Counted from the stretch's first letter, positions 1 to 8,219 are shown. The stretch is DNA of 12,497 bases from DATJUF01 sp035502655 (GCA_035502655.1 DATJUF010000273.1:1-12497); one strand, 5' to 3'. Made by a program: numbers and translations. Notes: generated by a model not told the origin, from the sequence alone.

Positions 1-588
1 GCGCCGCTTCCGATGCCGGCCTCCGTGTCCGAGTATCTGCCTCTGGTCGGTCGCGCCGAGGCAGTCTATGCCAACCATCAGGGTGTCAACACTTGGGACG
101 TTCTCGGCAATCCCAGTGGCGTGCGCTTCACCGATTCGGTCAATTACATGGTCGCTATGGACATCGACCAGGCGTACGCTCCGTGGTTGACCGCCACCGG
201 TAATTTGACCGTCAATATGGAATTCCAGGACTACATCACCCTTGACGGCGCCAACTCGATGATGGAAGCCTTCGGGCCTTATACTGGCGGTGCACTGGAG
301 CCAGAATCCAACATCAAGAACAATGTCAGCACCCTGCTCAACATCGGTACCTCGTGGCTATGGAATGATATCGCTCCCACCTGGACGATGATCTTCAGTC
401 CCAAAGGCCGCACCTTCCTGCTCTTCCCCGCGGTCGTGCTGAATCCGCCTTGGACCAAAAAGTATTTCCTTAAGCTGCAGGCGGTCGAAATCCTTGGCGG
501 CGACCTCGATTATTCGCAGGGCGGTGGCATTCTCAAAGGTCAAAGTCAGTTGCTCGCTCAGTTCCAGTACAACTTTGATCTGCTCTAA
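1..588 (+). CDS. C-terminal part of an outer-membrane beta-barrel protein, possibly DUF1302 family (5' end outside window)
   Basis: The frame is open from base 1 and ends at TAA 586-588, giving 195 residues. The first Met (base 13) is probably internal, because the frame continues upstream of it and no ribosome-binding site is visible. The chain shows alternating polar and hydrophobic/aromatic stretches typical of transmembrane beta strands, and it ends in the aromatic/hydrophobic strand LLAQFQYNFDLL, as expected of a BAM-inserted outer-membrane protein. The ending pattern (a Gly-rich turn, then a long final strand) and the overall style resemble the C-terminus of DUF1302 proteins, which are often found with DUF1329 lipoproteins; no DUF1329 gene lies in the visible part. 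It acts in the outer membrane, but the substrate is unknown. A strong terminator follows at 623-660, so this is the last gene of its transcript. The barrel call is fairly sure; the DUF1302 assignment is tentative. Confidence 0.75.
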   Translation, partial: APLPMPASVSEYLPLVGRAEAVYANHQGVNTWDVLGNPSGVRFTDSVNYMVAMDIDQAYAPWLTATGNLTVNMEFQDYITLDGANSMMEAFGPYTGGALEPESNIKNNVSTLLNIGTSWLWNDIAPTWTMIFSPKGRTFLLFPAVVLNPPWTKKYFLKLQAVEILGGDLDYSQGGGILKGQSQLLAQFQYNFDLL

Positions 589-622
589 TAATACGCCTGC
601 TCTAACCAAGTCTGCTTAACCT

Positions 623-660
623 CAGAGGGCGGATGCTGCGGCATCCGCCCTCTGCCTTTT
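623..660 (+). terminator. Strong rho-independent terminator
   Basis: A perfect 14-bp GC-rich stem (623-636 paired with 641-654) closes on a 4-nt loop TGCG and is followed by CCTTTT. It lies 34 nt after the stop codon of the outer-membrane protein gene and ends that transcript. The T run is short, but the stem is unusually long and perfect. Confidence 0.85.
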
Positions 661-698
661 CGAGCTCTATCTCTGCCTATCATTTGAAGTTTTTGGCC

Positions 699-726
699 TC
701 GAAACCGTCGAAGAATCAGGTATGAT
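699..726 (+). promoter_or_regulatory. Possible sigma-70 promoter for the lipoprotein gene at 843
   Basis: TCGAAA (699-704), a 16-bp spacer and TATGAT (721-726) match the -35 and -10 consensus at 4/6 and 5/6. It lies just downstream of the terminator at 623-660 and would give a leader of about 110 nt before the ATG at 843. This rests on pattern matching only. Confidence 0.3.
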
Positions 727-842
727 CTGACTTGACGGTCTGCTCGACCGCCCAAACTGTGGCTGGGTGGGAACTTTTGCGCGCCCGCGATGGTTACACT
801 ATATCGGCGCAGGATTCGACTGACGGAAACAGGAGAAATGGC

Positions 843-1679
843 ATGATACACAAGCTGGCCTTGTTGCTGGCTGTTGCGGTCTTGGCAGCGCCGCTTTACG
901 GATGTCAGAGCAAAAAAAAAGCCGCGGTCTTCGATCCTCATCTCGCTGATTTATACTTCCCGTTGGTGCCCCACGCTGAATGGACCTACAAAGTCAAAAG
1001 CGAGAGTCAGCGGAGCACCTACGTGATTACCGATACCGTTATCGGCAAGAAGTATGTTCCCTCGCTCAACGTTACCGGCGATGTCGTCTCCGAATACTAC
1101 GATATGGAGCGCGGCGGTGACCGGCCGATTATTTATGTCCACCAGCACGGCTATTTCGACCGCCTCTCGGGCCTCAATTACACTAAGGATAATGCTAATG
1201 ATGATATCGAGGCGCCCGCCTGGGGCCGCTCCGACGATGGTGAGTTTCTTCCTCAGCGGCTCGTTCCCAACTTGAGCTGGGATAGCAAGAGCTTACCCTT
1301 TGGCAATGTTGCAGGCGCTTTCGATATCAAGGAGTCGCACAAAACTTTTTTCGATCCCGGCGAGATCGTCGTTCCCGCCGGTCGCTTCTCCAACTGCATC
1401 CGGGTCGAGACTACTGCCCTGTATGAGGGCGGCGAATACTCCAAAAAAGTTACGCCCGCGCTGACCTACGAAGATTGGTATGCGCCCAACGTCGGCTTGG
1501 TTAAGACCATCACCTATGAGGGCGGCCCTGAAGGCCACGTGATGGAACAGGTTGAACTCCTCCATTCTAAGCTGCCCCCGAAGACCGCTGCGCAAGCCCC
1601 TTCGGCTCAGCAAGCCGCTGCCGCTTCCACCAAAACGACTTTGGCTGGACCTCCGGCAAAAGCTACTGCTGCAAACTAG
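843..1679 (+). CDS. Predicted lipoprotein of unknown function
   Basis: 278 residues. The ATG at 843 is preferred over the longer in-frame start at 732 because AGGAG (831-835) lies 7 nt before it and a lipoprotein signal peptide begins exactly there: Met-Ile-His-Lys, a hydrophobic core, then LYG-C with the lipidated Cys at residue 21. Tyr at -2 of the lipobox is slightly unusual. Residues 22-26 (QSKKK) are hydrophilic and lack Asp at +2, so outer-membrane sorting is likely. The mature domain (about 35-242) is mostly beta, with YFPLVPHAEWTYKV near its start, VPAGRFSNCIRVE at 178-190 and EDWYAPNVGLVK at 210-221; such segments recur in uncharacterised periplasmic lipoproteins of proteobacteria. 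The last ~35 residues are a disordered Ala/Pro/Thr tail. The three Lys codons form an A9 run (912-920). I cannot name a function. Confidence 0.85.
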   Translation: MIHKLALLLAVAVLAAPLYGCQSKKKAAVFDPHLADLYFPLVPHAEWTYKVKSESQRSTYVITDTVIGKKYVPSLNVTGDVVSEYYDMERGGDRPIIYVHQHGYFDRLSGLNYTKDNANDDIEAPAWGRSDDGEFLPQRLVPNLSWDSKSLPFGNVAGAFDIKESHKTFFDPGEIVVPAGRFSNCIRVETTALYEGGEYSKKVTPALTYEDWYAPNVGLVKTITYEGGPEGHVMEQVELLHSKLPPKTAAQAPSAQQAAAASTKTTLAGPPAKATAAN

Positions 1680-1732
1680 CGCTGCCGCAAGCACAACGAG
1701 AAAACGATTCTGCGAGATGCGTCGAAATAGTC

Positions 1733-1749
1733 AGGCCGCGAGGCGGCCT
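1733..1749 (+). terminator. Hairpin between convergent lipoprotein genes, weak terminator candidate
   Basis: AGGCCGC (1733-1739) and GCGGCCT (1743-1749) form a perfect 7-bp GC stem with a 3-nt loop. It lies 53 nt after the stop of the + lipoprotein gene, in the 178-bp gap between two convergent genes. Neither side has a T run, so if it ends transcription it does so weakly or together with another factor. Confidence 0.25.
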
Positions 1750-1857
1750 ACGTCAAGAATCTGAGGCGGCTTATATGCTAGGGAATTGCGAAAACGCACC
1801 ACGAATCTGGCTGCGGGATTCACGACCGTATCTGTCGTCTACAACGCATTCCCCACC

Positions 1858-2442
1858 TCAGCCGTTGGGAGAACCGTCCGCCGCCGACCCCGCCGTCTTG
1901 CCGCTCGGAGGGTGATAATTGATCGCTACCGCATCGATATAAAAGCCGTTATGGCCCGCCTCCCCGAGGCGCCGCGTATGCTCCGCCGTCTGGATATAGG
2001 CGCCCGGCTGGCTGTAGCCGTTCTTGTTGTCGATATCCGTCTCGGTCTCGTTCGGCGTCGCTCGATAAAGCAGATTCTTGATATCCTGATGGGCGCTGTT
2101 GATCACCACCAGCGCGTCAGCACCAGTCTCACACGCTTTCCGCTGTAGCGCCGGCAGCACCTGGTCCGGCTGGGACTTCAAGTCCGCCCACGCCTCCACG
2201 ATCGCAACCTGTTCGTAACTGGTCAGCGGCAGCGTATCGAGAATCGGCATCTTGCAATCTGGCGGCTTCGCCGCATGCTCATACGGCGCGAGTTGTGTCA
2301 CTTCGACTGTGAGCGGATCCGGCTGCGCAGCGCATCCCGCCCCCGCCAAAGTCAGGCAGACCATAATTCCGGCGATTCCGGCCGTCCAACTCCATTGGGC
2401 TGAATCTGTGAATTGCATAGGCCTCACGACTGGCCTGATCAT
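1858..2442 (-). CDS. Predicted lipoprotein of unknown function with a GADALVV segment
   Basis: 194 residues from the ATG at 2442. The frame could extend to a TTG at 2478 with no ribosome-binding site, or start at the ATG at 2418. The 2442 start is chosen because it has GGAGG just upstream (3-nt gap, rather short) and gives a signal peptide with two Arg in its n-region. The h-region ends in LAGAGC, placing the lipidated Cys at residue 37. The mature part is small: an N-terminal segment with CKMP, then YEQVAIVEAWADLKS, VLPALQRKACETGADALVV (about 95-113) and a C-terminal stretch ending in AVAINY. An alternating alpha/beta pattern around GADAL occurs in several small envelope lipoproteins, but I cannot tie this to a named family. 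It converges on the lipoprotein gene at 843-1679 and diverges from the gene at 2586. Function unknown, periplasmic or outer-membrane anchored. Confidence 0.8.
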   Translation of the reverse strand: MIRPVVRPMQFTDSAQWSWTAGIAGIMVCLTLAGAGCAAQPDPLTVEVTQLAPYEHAAKPPDCKMPILDTLPLTSYEQVAIVEAWADLKSQPDQVLPALQRKACETGADALVVINSAHQDIKNLLYRATPNETETDIDNKNGYSQPGAYIQTAEHTRRLGEAGHNGFYIDAVAINYHPPSGKTAGSAADGSPNG

Positions 2443-2585
2443 GGCCCTCCACCCGCAACTTTGTAATGACCCGCGCAATCTATCACAGTTCGCCGTTGAC
2501 GGCTCAATATCTTGCGCGAATTTGAGGTTGAATCCGCTCTTCTACCAGTCTGTTGAGTCCCGCGGCTTTCGAGTATGATGAGGAC

Positions 2586-3473
2586 ATGTGGCGCGCAGCT
2601 CGGATCGCATTCGCGTGCTGGTTTGCACTGTCGCTAAGCGTAGTACAGGCGTTTGCCTTTCCCGGCGACGGCGGTGCTGCCGGCTATACTCCCGTCAGCA
2701 GCACGGCTCCCGATACCAGTGGGTATACCAAGGACAATGTCCAAAGTGGCGCTCTGACCAAGTATCTGAATTCCCGGCGCTTGCCACTCGTGGGCGCGCA
2801 AGTCCTCAAGGATCCCGCGACCGGCCAGCGTGTCGTAGTCCTGTACGGTTTCGTCGCGACCGATTTCGGTAAAACTGACGCCGCTGCAAAAACCAGGGCT
2901 TTCCTGCGTGATCCCTCCGTAATAGTGGAAAATCACGTCAAGATTGACCCTGAAATTGCTTCATTGCCCAAGCCTTCTCATCACAACGAATACGCCACCG
3001 GCGAAAGCTCCCCGAGCACCGGATCCTACGCTTCAAACGCCGGTAGCCAGGCCGGCGCCGATACCAATGGATTACCCGGGGCGCAAAGCTATCTCGATCA
3101 GCAGAATCAGGAATCGCAAATCCAGCAGTACCAGAATCAGTCAAACCCACTCGCCAACGGGTCCGGTATAGGTGGTGGAGCGGCCATAAGCGGCAGCATG
3201 GCTCCGTTGGTCGCCTTGTTGGGATTGCTTGCCGCCACTAACGGCAACAGCAGCTTCGCGTACGGCTCGTCAAGCCCGCTCGGAATGTTCGGGCGCAGTG
3301 CTCCTTACCAGCCGAATCCCTACGGCGGCTCGCCCTATGCCGCTCCGTATGGCTCCCCTTACGGATCGCCGTACAGCGCACCTTCTAACAGCTATCCGCC
3401 GGGTGCCTATCCTTCGAGTCCCTACGGCAACGGCAGCAGCCCCTATCCCCCCGGCTACTCCCCATACCCTTGA
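2586..3473 (+). CDS. Secreted protein with a BON-like segment and a Pro/Tyr/Gly/Ser-rich tail
   Basis: 295 residues from the ATG at 2586, the first ATG of the frame. GAGG lies only 2 nt before it, a weak site. Residues 1-24 form a Sec signal peptide, probably cleaved after VQAFA. Residues ~55-122 are the only folded-looking part (YLNSRRLPLVGAQVL, RVVVLYGFVATDFG, VIVENHVKIDPEI). The order (strand with G-V, helix of Ala/Lys, strand ending in N-x-V-x-I) resembles a BON domain, which is an inference. Residues ~125-200 are low-complexity with a Gln/Asn-rich patch (~170-187), followed by a single hydrophobic stretch (~204-217) and a tail of PYG/SPY units to the end. The tail suggests a flexible surface-exposed or cell-wall-associated extension. 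It is divergent from the lipoprotein gene at 1858-2442 and may share its 143-bp upstream region. Confidence 0.75.
   Translation: MWRAARIAFACWFALSLSVVQAFAFPGDGGAAGYTPVSSTAPDTSGYTKDNVQSGALTKYLNSRRLPLVGAQVLKDPATGQRVVVLYGFVATDFGKTDAAAKTRAFLRDPSVIVENHVKIDPEIASLPKPSHHNEYATGESSPSTGSYASNAGSQAGADTNGLPGAQSYLDQQNQESQIQQYQNQSNPLANGSGIGGGAAISGSMAPLVALLGLLAATNGNSSFAYGSSSPLGMFGRSAPYQPNPYGGSPYAAPYGSPYGSPYSAPSNSYPPGAYPSSPYGNGSSPYPPGYSPYP
3300..3470 (+). repeat. Degenerate tandem Pro-Tyr-Gly/Ser coding repeats
   Basis: The last ~57 codons of the secreted protein gene encode repeated PYG, SPYG and SPYP-like units built from CCN-TAY-GGN/TCN codons, for example PYGSPYGSPYSAP. Codons vary between units, so the DNA copies are not identical; this suggests an old expansion or selection at protein level rather than recent slippage. 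Confidence 0.7.
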
Positions 3474-3540
3474 AATAGGCAGAACCTGTGAGGCATGCGC
3501 ACGCGAGCATTGCCCTGAAAATCCAAAAGGCCTCGATCCC

Positions 3541-6500
3541 CTAGCTGACCGCTGCGGATTCGGCTGACTGCTGATCCAGCTCCCGTTCGAGTTCCTCGAT
3601 ATCCGCCGCCGCGAGGCTGAAGTACTTCGCCTCTGGATTATGCAGTATCAGCGCGCTGACCGAGCTTTCCGGATCCATCATATAGCCTTCCGTCAGATGC
3701 AATCCCAGCCTGCTCTGTTCGATCTCTAATAGCCTGAACAGCTGCACCTGATCTTCCAGCCGCGGACACGCCGGATAGCCGAATGAGTAGCGCTTGCCGT
3801 GATAATGCGCCTGAAACAGGTCTTTCATCGTCAGGCCCTGCGGATCACCGATTCCCCACATCTGCCGCATCTTCTGATGCAATAGTTCGGTGAAGGCCTC
3901 TGCCGATTCCAGCGCTATCACTTGCAGGATATGCGAGCGCAGATACTCACCGCGCTCCTTCCATTCCTCGGCCAGTGCGCGGACGCCGTCCGCGATTGTG
4001 GCCGCGGCCATACCTATATAATCCGTCCGTCCCGACGCCGTTGGCGTAACATAGTCCGCCAGGCACAACCCCGGCTCTGCCGACTGCCGTCCGAAAATGA
4101 ACCGCTCCAGCACGCGTTTGCCGTCCGCCGCGTAGACCATCACAGTGTGATCGCCGTCCGAATGGGCCGGGAAAAAACGATATGCCGCCCGCGCGCTAAT
4201 CGACGAATTGGCCAGGATCTCATCCTCGACGCTGGCCACGATCCTGCGCAGTTCCACCGCCTTGGGGTCGCCTGCCGCCAGCGCAGTCTCAAAATTTTTA
4301 AACCCCAGATGGCGCGTATACAGCATCACCGGGTTGATATAGCGAAAAATCTCCCCAAGGTCGTAGTCGCGAATCAGATGCAGTTTCAAGTCCGGCGGCT
4401 CGGGAATCGGACCCTCATGATGGACCGCCGGACTGCGCCTGACCGCCGGCCCGCGCCCATCGCGAGCCTTGGCCGCCCCCGCCGCGAGCTTCCGCGCCTG
4501 TTCATCCAGTTCGACCACTAGCGCCTCGCGGCGCTGCGGATCCATCAGTTGATTCGCCAGGTCCAGCCCCTGCATCGCATCGTTCGCATACGCCACCGGC
4601 CCATCATATTCCGGGGCGATCTTGAGCCGCGTGAAGCGGGACGAGAGTGCCGCACCGCCGACCAGCATCGGGCAGCGTACGCCCGCAGCCTTAAGATCCT
4701 GCGCCGTAACCACCATCATTTGCGCGGACTTTACCAGCAGCCCAGATAAGCCAATCGCGTCTGGCTGATGCTTCCCGCATGCCTTGATCAGCTCCTCGGG
4801 CGGCACTTTGATCCCCAGGTTGATAATCCGGTAGCCGTTGTTGCTCAGGATAATATCGACCAGGTTCTTGCCGATATCGTGGACGTCGCCCTTGACCGTC
4901 GCGAGTACGATCGTGCCTTTGTTCAGGCCCTCGCTCTTCTCCATGTAGGGCTCCAGATGGGCCACCGCTGCCTTCATTGCCTCCGCCGATTGCAGCACCT
5001 CCGCCACGATCATCTGGTTTGCATTGAATAGCCGCCCAACTTCGTCCATCCCCTTCATCAGCGGCCCGTTGATAATCTCGAGCGGCCGCTGCGTGCGCAA
5101 CGCCTCATCGAGGTCATCGATCAGCCCGTCGCGCGAGCCTTCGAGAATATACAGTGCCAGCCGCTCGTCCAGTGGCAGCGACTTGCGTTCTTCGCGCGTC
5201 CGTTTGGCCTTTTTCGATCCGAAATAGATGGCAAAAGCCGCAATTGGATCATCGCCGCGCCACCAGATCAGGTCTTCCGCCAGCTGCCGTTCCTCTTCTG
5301 AAATCGACGGGTAGCGTTGCAGCTTTTCCGAATTGACGATCGCGAGGTCGAGTCCCGCCTGCACGCAGTGGTACAGCATCACCGAATTCAGCACCTCGCG
5401 GCCCGCTTCAGGCAGGCCGAAGGATACGTTGGAGATGCCGAGTATCGTCTTGCACCGTGGCAGCACTTCTTTGATTAGCCGGATTCCCTCGATCGTCTCT
5501 ACTGCCGACCCGATATAGTTCGCATCGCCGGTCCCGGCCGGAAAAACCAGCGGATCGAAGATGATGTCCTCCGGCGCGACACCGTATTCTTCCGTTAGCA
5601 ATTCAAACGACCGCTCTGCGATCGACCGCTTGCGCTCACGCGTAATCGCCTGTGCCTGCTGCTTGTCCTCGTCGATACAGCCCACCACCAGCGCCGCTCC
5701 GTATTGCTGCGCCAGCGGCACCACGCGCTTGAAGCGCTCTTCGCCGTCCTCGAGGTTGATCGAATTAATGATCGACTTGCCCGGCGTCCGCTTCAGCGAC
5801 TCCTCGAGCACGCGCGCATCGGTCGTGTCGATCATCAGTGGCACTTTGACCTTGCGCACCAGCGTGCTCAGGAAGATGCTCATGTCGGTGGTTTCATTGC
5901 GGTCGGGGTCTTGCAGGCAAACGTCGAGGATATGCGCGCCACGCCGCACCTGCAGACGTCCGATCTCCGCCGCTTCGTCGTACTTCCCTTCGCTAATCAG
6001 CCGCTTGAATTTGCGGCTGCCGAGCACGTTCGTGCGCTCGCCGACGATCGCCGGCCGCGTACTGTCATCGATTACCAGCGCTTCGATTCCGGATACGATC
6101 GTCCGCCGCGGCGGCGCGATAATCCGTGGCCGCTGCTCCGCCGCCATCGCCGCGAGCGCCCGAATATGCGCCGGCGTGGTCCCGCAGCATCCGCCCACCA
6201 AATTGACCCAGCCACTGGCCGCAAATCGCTCGAGCTTGGACGCCAGCATATCTGGCGTCTCGTTGTAATGATTTTCTTCGTCGGGCAGGCCCGCATTGGG
6301 AACGCAGGCTACCGGAAATCGCGAAATCTCAGCGAGCGTCCGCAGATGGTCGGTCATGAAATCTGGGCCGGTCGCGCAATTCAGCCCGATCCACATCAAT
6401 TCGTGATTAGCGATCGAAGTATAGAAAGCCTCGATATCCTGCCCCGCCAGCAGCGTGCCCATTACTTCGATAGTGCACGAAATCGCAATACATGCCGCAC

Positions 6501-7071
6501 TGCCAGTTGCCGCCAGCGCCCGCTCAATCCCGAGCAACCCAGCCTTGCAGTTGAGCGTGTCCATGACCGTTTCAAGCAACAGCAAGTCGGCTCCGCCTTC
6601 GATTAAGCCTTCGGCCTGCTCTTGATACGACGCGGCCATCTCATCAAACGTCACACCGCCAGCCACCGAGATACTGCGCGTCGTCGGACCCATCGCTCCT
6701 GCCACGAAGCGCGGCTGATTCGGCGTGCTGGCCGCTCGCGCCTCCTCGGCTGCCAACTGCGCCGCGATTCGGTTGAGTTCCCGAGCATCCTTCTCCAAGC
6801 CGTATTCCGCTAATACGATTGAAGTCGAACCGAAGCTATTGGTTTCGATAATGTCGGCGCCCGCCGCCAGGAATCCGCGATGCAGCTCGCGAATCTTTTC
6901 CGGCCGCGTCCGCACCAAATTCTCATTGCATCCTTCCAGGCTCGGACCGCCGAAGTCCGACGCCCGCAGATTCATCGCCTGAATTGAGGTACCCGCGGCG
7001 CCATCGATGATGACGATTCGGCGCGCGATAAGGCCGCGCAGGGCTGCTATCCTTTCTTGGTTTTCTGCCAT
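3541..7071 (-). CDS. metH: Cobalamin-dependent methionine synthase (5-methyltetrahydrofolate-homocysteine methyltransferase)
   Basis: 1176 residues, complete, slightly shorter than E. coli MetH (1227). It transfers the methyl of 5-methyl-tetrahydrofolate through cobalamin to homocysteine, giving methionine in the cytoplasm. All modules are present in order. The homocysteine-binding barrel (~1-310) has zinc ligands Cys232 (GLNCATGP) and Cys295-Cys296 (GGCCGTT). The pterin-binding barrel (~335-600) begins with AIVGERTNVLGSRKF. The cobalamin cap (~630-710) is followed by the B12-binding Rossmann domain with DVHDIG, His731 being the lower axial ligand, and SGLLVKS near 776. The C-terminal AdoMet reactivation domain (~895-1165) has KRYSFGYPACP near 1093-1103, the YSFG variant of the GYPAC motif. 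The ATG at 7071 is supported by GAGGTG 8 nt upstream. The gene stands alone with no metF beside it. A charged Ala/Pro linker (~860-893) joins the last two domains. Confidence 0.97.
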   Translation of the reverse strand: MAENQERIAALRGLIARRIVIIDGAAGTSIQAMNLRASDFGGPSLEGCNENLVRTRPEKIRELHRGFLAAGADIIETNSFGSTSIVLAEYGLEKDARELNRIAAQLAAEEARAASTPNQPRFVAGAMGPTTRSISVAGGVTFDEMAASYQEQAEGLIEGGADLLLLETVMDTLNCKAGLLGIERALAATGSAACIAISCTIEVMGTLLAGQDIEAFYTSIANHELMWIGLNCATGPDFMTDHLRTLAEISRFPVACVPNAGLPDEENHYNETPDMLASKLERFAASGWVNLVGGCCGTTPAHIRALAAMAAEQRPRIIAPPRRTIVSGIEALVIDDSTRPAIVGERTNVLGSRKFKRLISEGKYDEAAEIGRLQVRRGAHILDVCLQDPDRNETTDMSIFLSTLVRKVKVPLMIDTTDARVLEESLKRTPGKSIINSINLEDGEERFKRVVPLAQQYGAALVVGCIDEDKQQAQAITRERKRSIAERSFELLTEEYGVAPEDIIFDPLVFPAGTGDANYIGSAVETIEGIRLIKEVLPRCKTILGISNVSFGLPEAGREVLNSVMLYHCVQAGLDLAIVNSEKLQRYPSISEEERQLAEDLIWWRGDDPIAAFAIYFGSKKAKRTREERKSLPLDERLALYILEGSRDGLIDDLDEALRTQRPLEIINGPLMKGMDEVGRLFNANQMIVAEVLQSAEAMKAAVAHLEPYMEKSEGLNKGTIVLATVKGDVHDIGKNLVDIILSNNGYRIINLGIKVPPEELIKACGKHQPDAIGLSGLLVKSAQMMVVTAQDLKAAGVRCPMLVGGAALSSRFTRLKIAPEYDGPVAYANDAMQGLDLANQLMDPQRREALVVELDEQARKLAAGAAKARDGRGPAVRRSPAVHHEGPIPEPPDLKLHLIRDYDLGEIFRYINPVMLYTRHLGFKNFETALAAGDPKAVELRRIVASVEDEILANSSISARAAYRFFPAHSDGDHTVMVYAADGKRVLERFIFGRQSAEPGLCLADYVTPTASGRTDYIGMAAATIADGVRALAEEWKERGEYLRSHILQVIALESAEAFTELLHQKMRQMWGIGDPQGLTMKDLFQAHYHGKRYSFGYPACPRLEDQVQLFRLLEIEQSRLGLHLTEGYMMDPESSVSALILHNPEAKYFSLAAADIEELERELDQQSAESAAVS

Positions 7072-7129
7072 GCTGCCAACACCTCGGCTCAGGTATAAGC
7101 AAATCTTTTGCCGACGATGTTAAGCATTA

Positions 7130-7158
7130 AGGATAACCGCCCCACCGCATTGGAGCAA
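7130..7158 (-). promoter_or_regulatory. Weak sigma-70 promoter candidate for metH
   Basis: On the minus strand, TTGCTC (7158-7153), a 17-bp spacer and TATCCT (7135-7130) match consensus at 3/6 and 4/6, about 60 nt before the metH ATG. No B12-box, SAM or SAH riboswitch core was recognised by eye in 7072-7323. Confidence 0.22.
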
Positions 7159-7323
7159 TTTTGAGATTTACTGCGTTGTGATCACCCGTGACTTCCGGTA
7201 ACCAACATTGCTGGCTAGTCCCATTCAGTATCGCGTGCCTTACGAGGCCCTGAGCCTGCCGCTCTTGTCCGGACGGCCACTCTATGGCGCGAAAACTCAG
7301 AATGGGTTGGCGCGGAGTAGAAG

Positions 7324-8094
7324 ATGATTTTAGCCTGGTTATGCTTCTTCGATGGCCTGGTGGCAGTGGCTGTGATGGCCGCGGGAGTCATCGGTGCCCA
7401 TTTTGGCCACGCCGCCCCTAGCGTCGGCTTTCAGCTCTTTATTATCGGCCTCCTCAACGCTGCTATCAGCCTTTTGCTTGGCCTGATCGCTGTGCCGTTA
7501 AGTATCCTCTCGCCGTCCCGCAAACCTGCGCGTGTTCCAGCCATTATCGGCGCCGCGCTTTCGCTTGTGCTACTCGCTGGGGTCGCGAGTGTCGTTGTCC
7601 CGCGTTTGAAGTATCCCCCAATTAACGACATCACCACCGATACCGCTCAGCCGCCAGCCTTTGTTCACGCCACCCAATTACCAGGCAATCGCGGCCATGA
7701 CCTTAGCTACAGCCCGGTTTCCCGCCAGGTTCAGGAACATTCCCCGGTTTACGCCACTCTCGCCCCGCTCACGCTCCCCGGCCCACCAGCCCAGGTCTTC
7801 AAGCGCGTCGAGATCGTCGCTGGTGAAATTCCGAGTTGGCAAATCCTGTACAACGATCCCGCAACCTATACCCTTGAAGGGGTGGCGACCTCCACGGTCT
7901 TTCGTTTCAAGGATGATTTCGTCATTCAGGTACGCCCCGGCGATAACGGCAACAGCGTGGTCGAAATGCGCTCGCGCTCACGCGAGACACCTGCGGACCT
8001 CGGTTCCAACTATGAGCGGATCGAGAGCTTTTTCTACGACTTGCAGCATCCGCCGCATCCCGCCCCTCCCGGCACCCCCCAAGTCCAGCCTTAA
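7324..8094 (+). CDS. Membrane-anchored DUF1499 protein
   Basis: 256 residues; the ATG is supported by GGAG (7314-7317) with 6-nt spacing. The N-terminal ~95 residues hold three predicted membrane helices (~5-27, 35-60, 71-92). The rest is a soluble domain that begins with YPPINDITTDT, the hallmark opening of DUF1499, and includes RFKDDFVIQVRP (~194-205) and VVEMRSRSRETPADLGSN (~212-229), the family's conserved C-terminal block. A Pro-rich tail (~243-256) ends the protein. The family occurs in many proteobacteria and has no established reaction. The domain lies on the far side of three helices, probably in the periplasm, but its side is not shown directly. It is divergent from metH and convergent with the oxidoreductase gene, so it is probably monocistronic. 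Confidence 0.88.
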   Translation: MILAWLCFFDGLVAVAVMAAGVIGAHFGHAAPSVGFQLFIIGLLNAAISLLLGLIAVPLSILSPSRKPARVPAIIGAALSLVLLAGVASVVVPRLKYPPINDITTDTAQPPAFVHATQLPGNRGHDLSYSPVSRQVQEHSPVYATLAPLTLPGPPAQVFKRVEIVAGEIPSWQILYNDPATYTLEGVATSTVFRFKDDFVIQVRPGDNGNSVVEMRSRSRETPADLGSNYERIESFFYDLQHPPHPAPPGTPQVQP

Positions 8095-8196
8095 CCTCGC
8101 GGCAATCCGGGGATGAGAAATGTGTTCACCGGACTCTTGCGCGATTCGCTCGTTTTGGGTGATTCCAACTACCCTTAGGATGCGGTTTGGGTAATC

Positions 8197-8219
8197 TCGA
8201 ATCCGATTGCCGGATTCGA
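8197..8219 (+). terminator. Inverted repeat, possible terminator between convergent genes
   Basis: TCGAATCCG (8197-8205) and CGGATTCGA (8211-8219) form a perfect 9-bp stem with a 5-nt loop ATTGC. It lies ~100 nt after the DUF1499 gene and ~100 nt after the stop of the oxidoreductase gene on the other strand. The tract after it (TTCCGTCATTC) is only moderately T-rich, so termination is plausible, not certain. Confidence 0.4.

Noticed and set aside
585..941. 118-codon minus-strand frame covering the terminator and the lipoprotein leader
   Set aside because: It spans a strong terminator hairpin and the lipoprotein signal sequence in reverse, and shows no domain or initiation site.
1786..2148. 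120-codon + strand frame over the second lipoprotein gene
   Set aside because: It is Arg-rich and antisense to a lipoprotein with a clear signal peptide and lipobox; no ribosome-binding site.
2496..2524. TTGACG as the -35 of a promoter for the secreted protein gene at 2586
   Set aside because: The hexamer at 17-bp spacing is AATTTG, a poor -10, so the promoter claim is not supported.
3300..3470. CRISPR or DNA-level tandem array suggested by repeated PYG codons
   Set aside because: The units are short, vary in codons and lack spacers of regular size; they are coding repeats in an open frame.
5704..6606. 300-codon + strand open frame inside metH
   Set aside because: It is antisense to a complete, highly conserved metH and its protein is Arg/His-rich with no family features.
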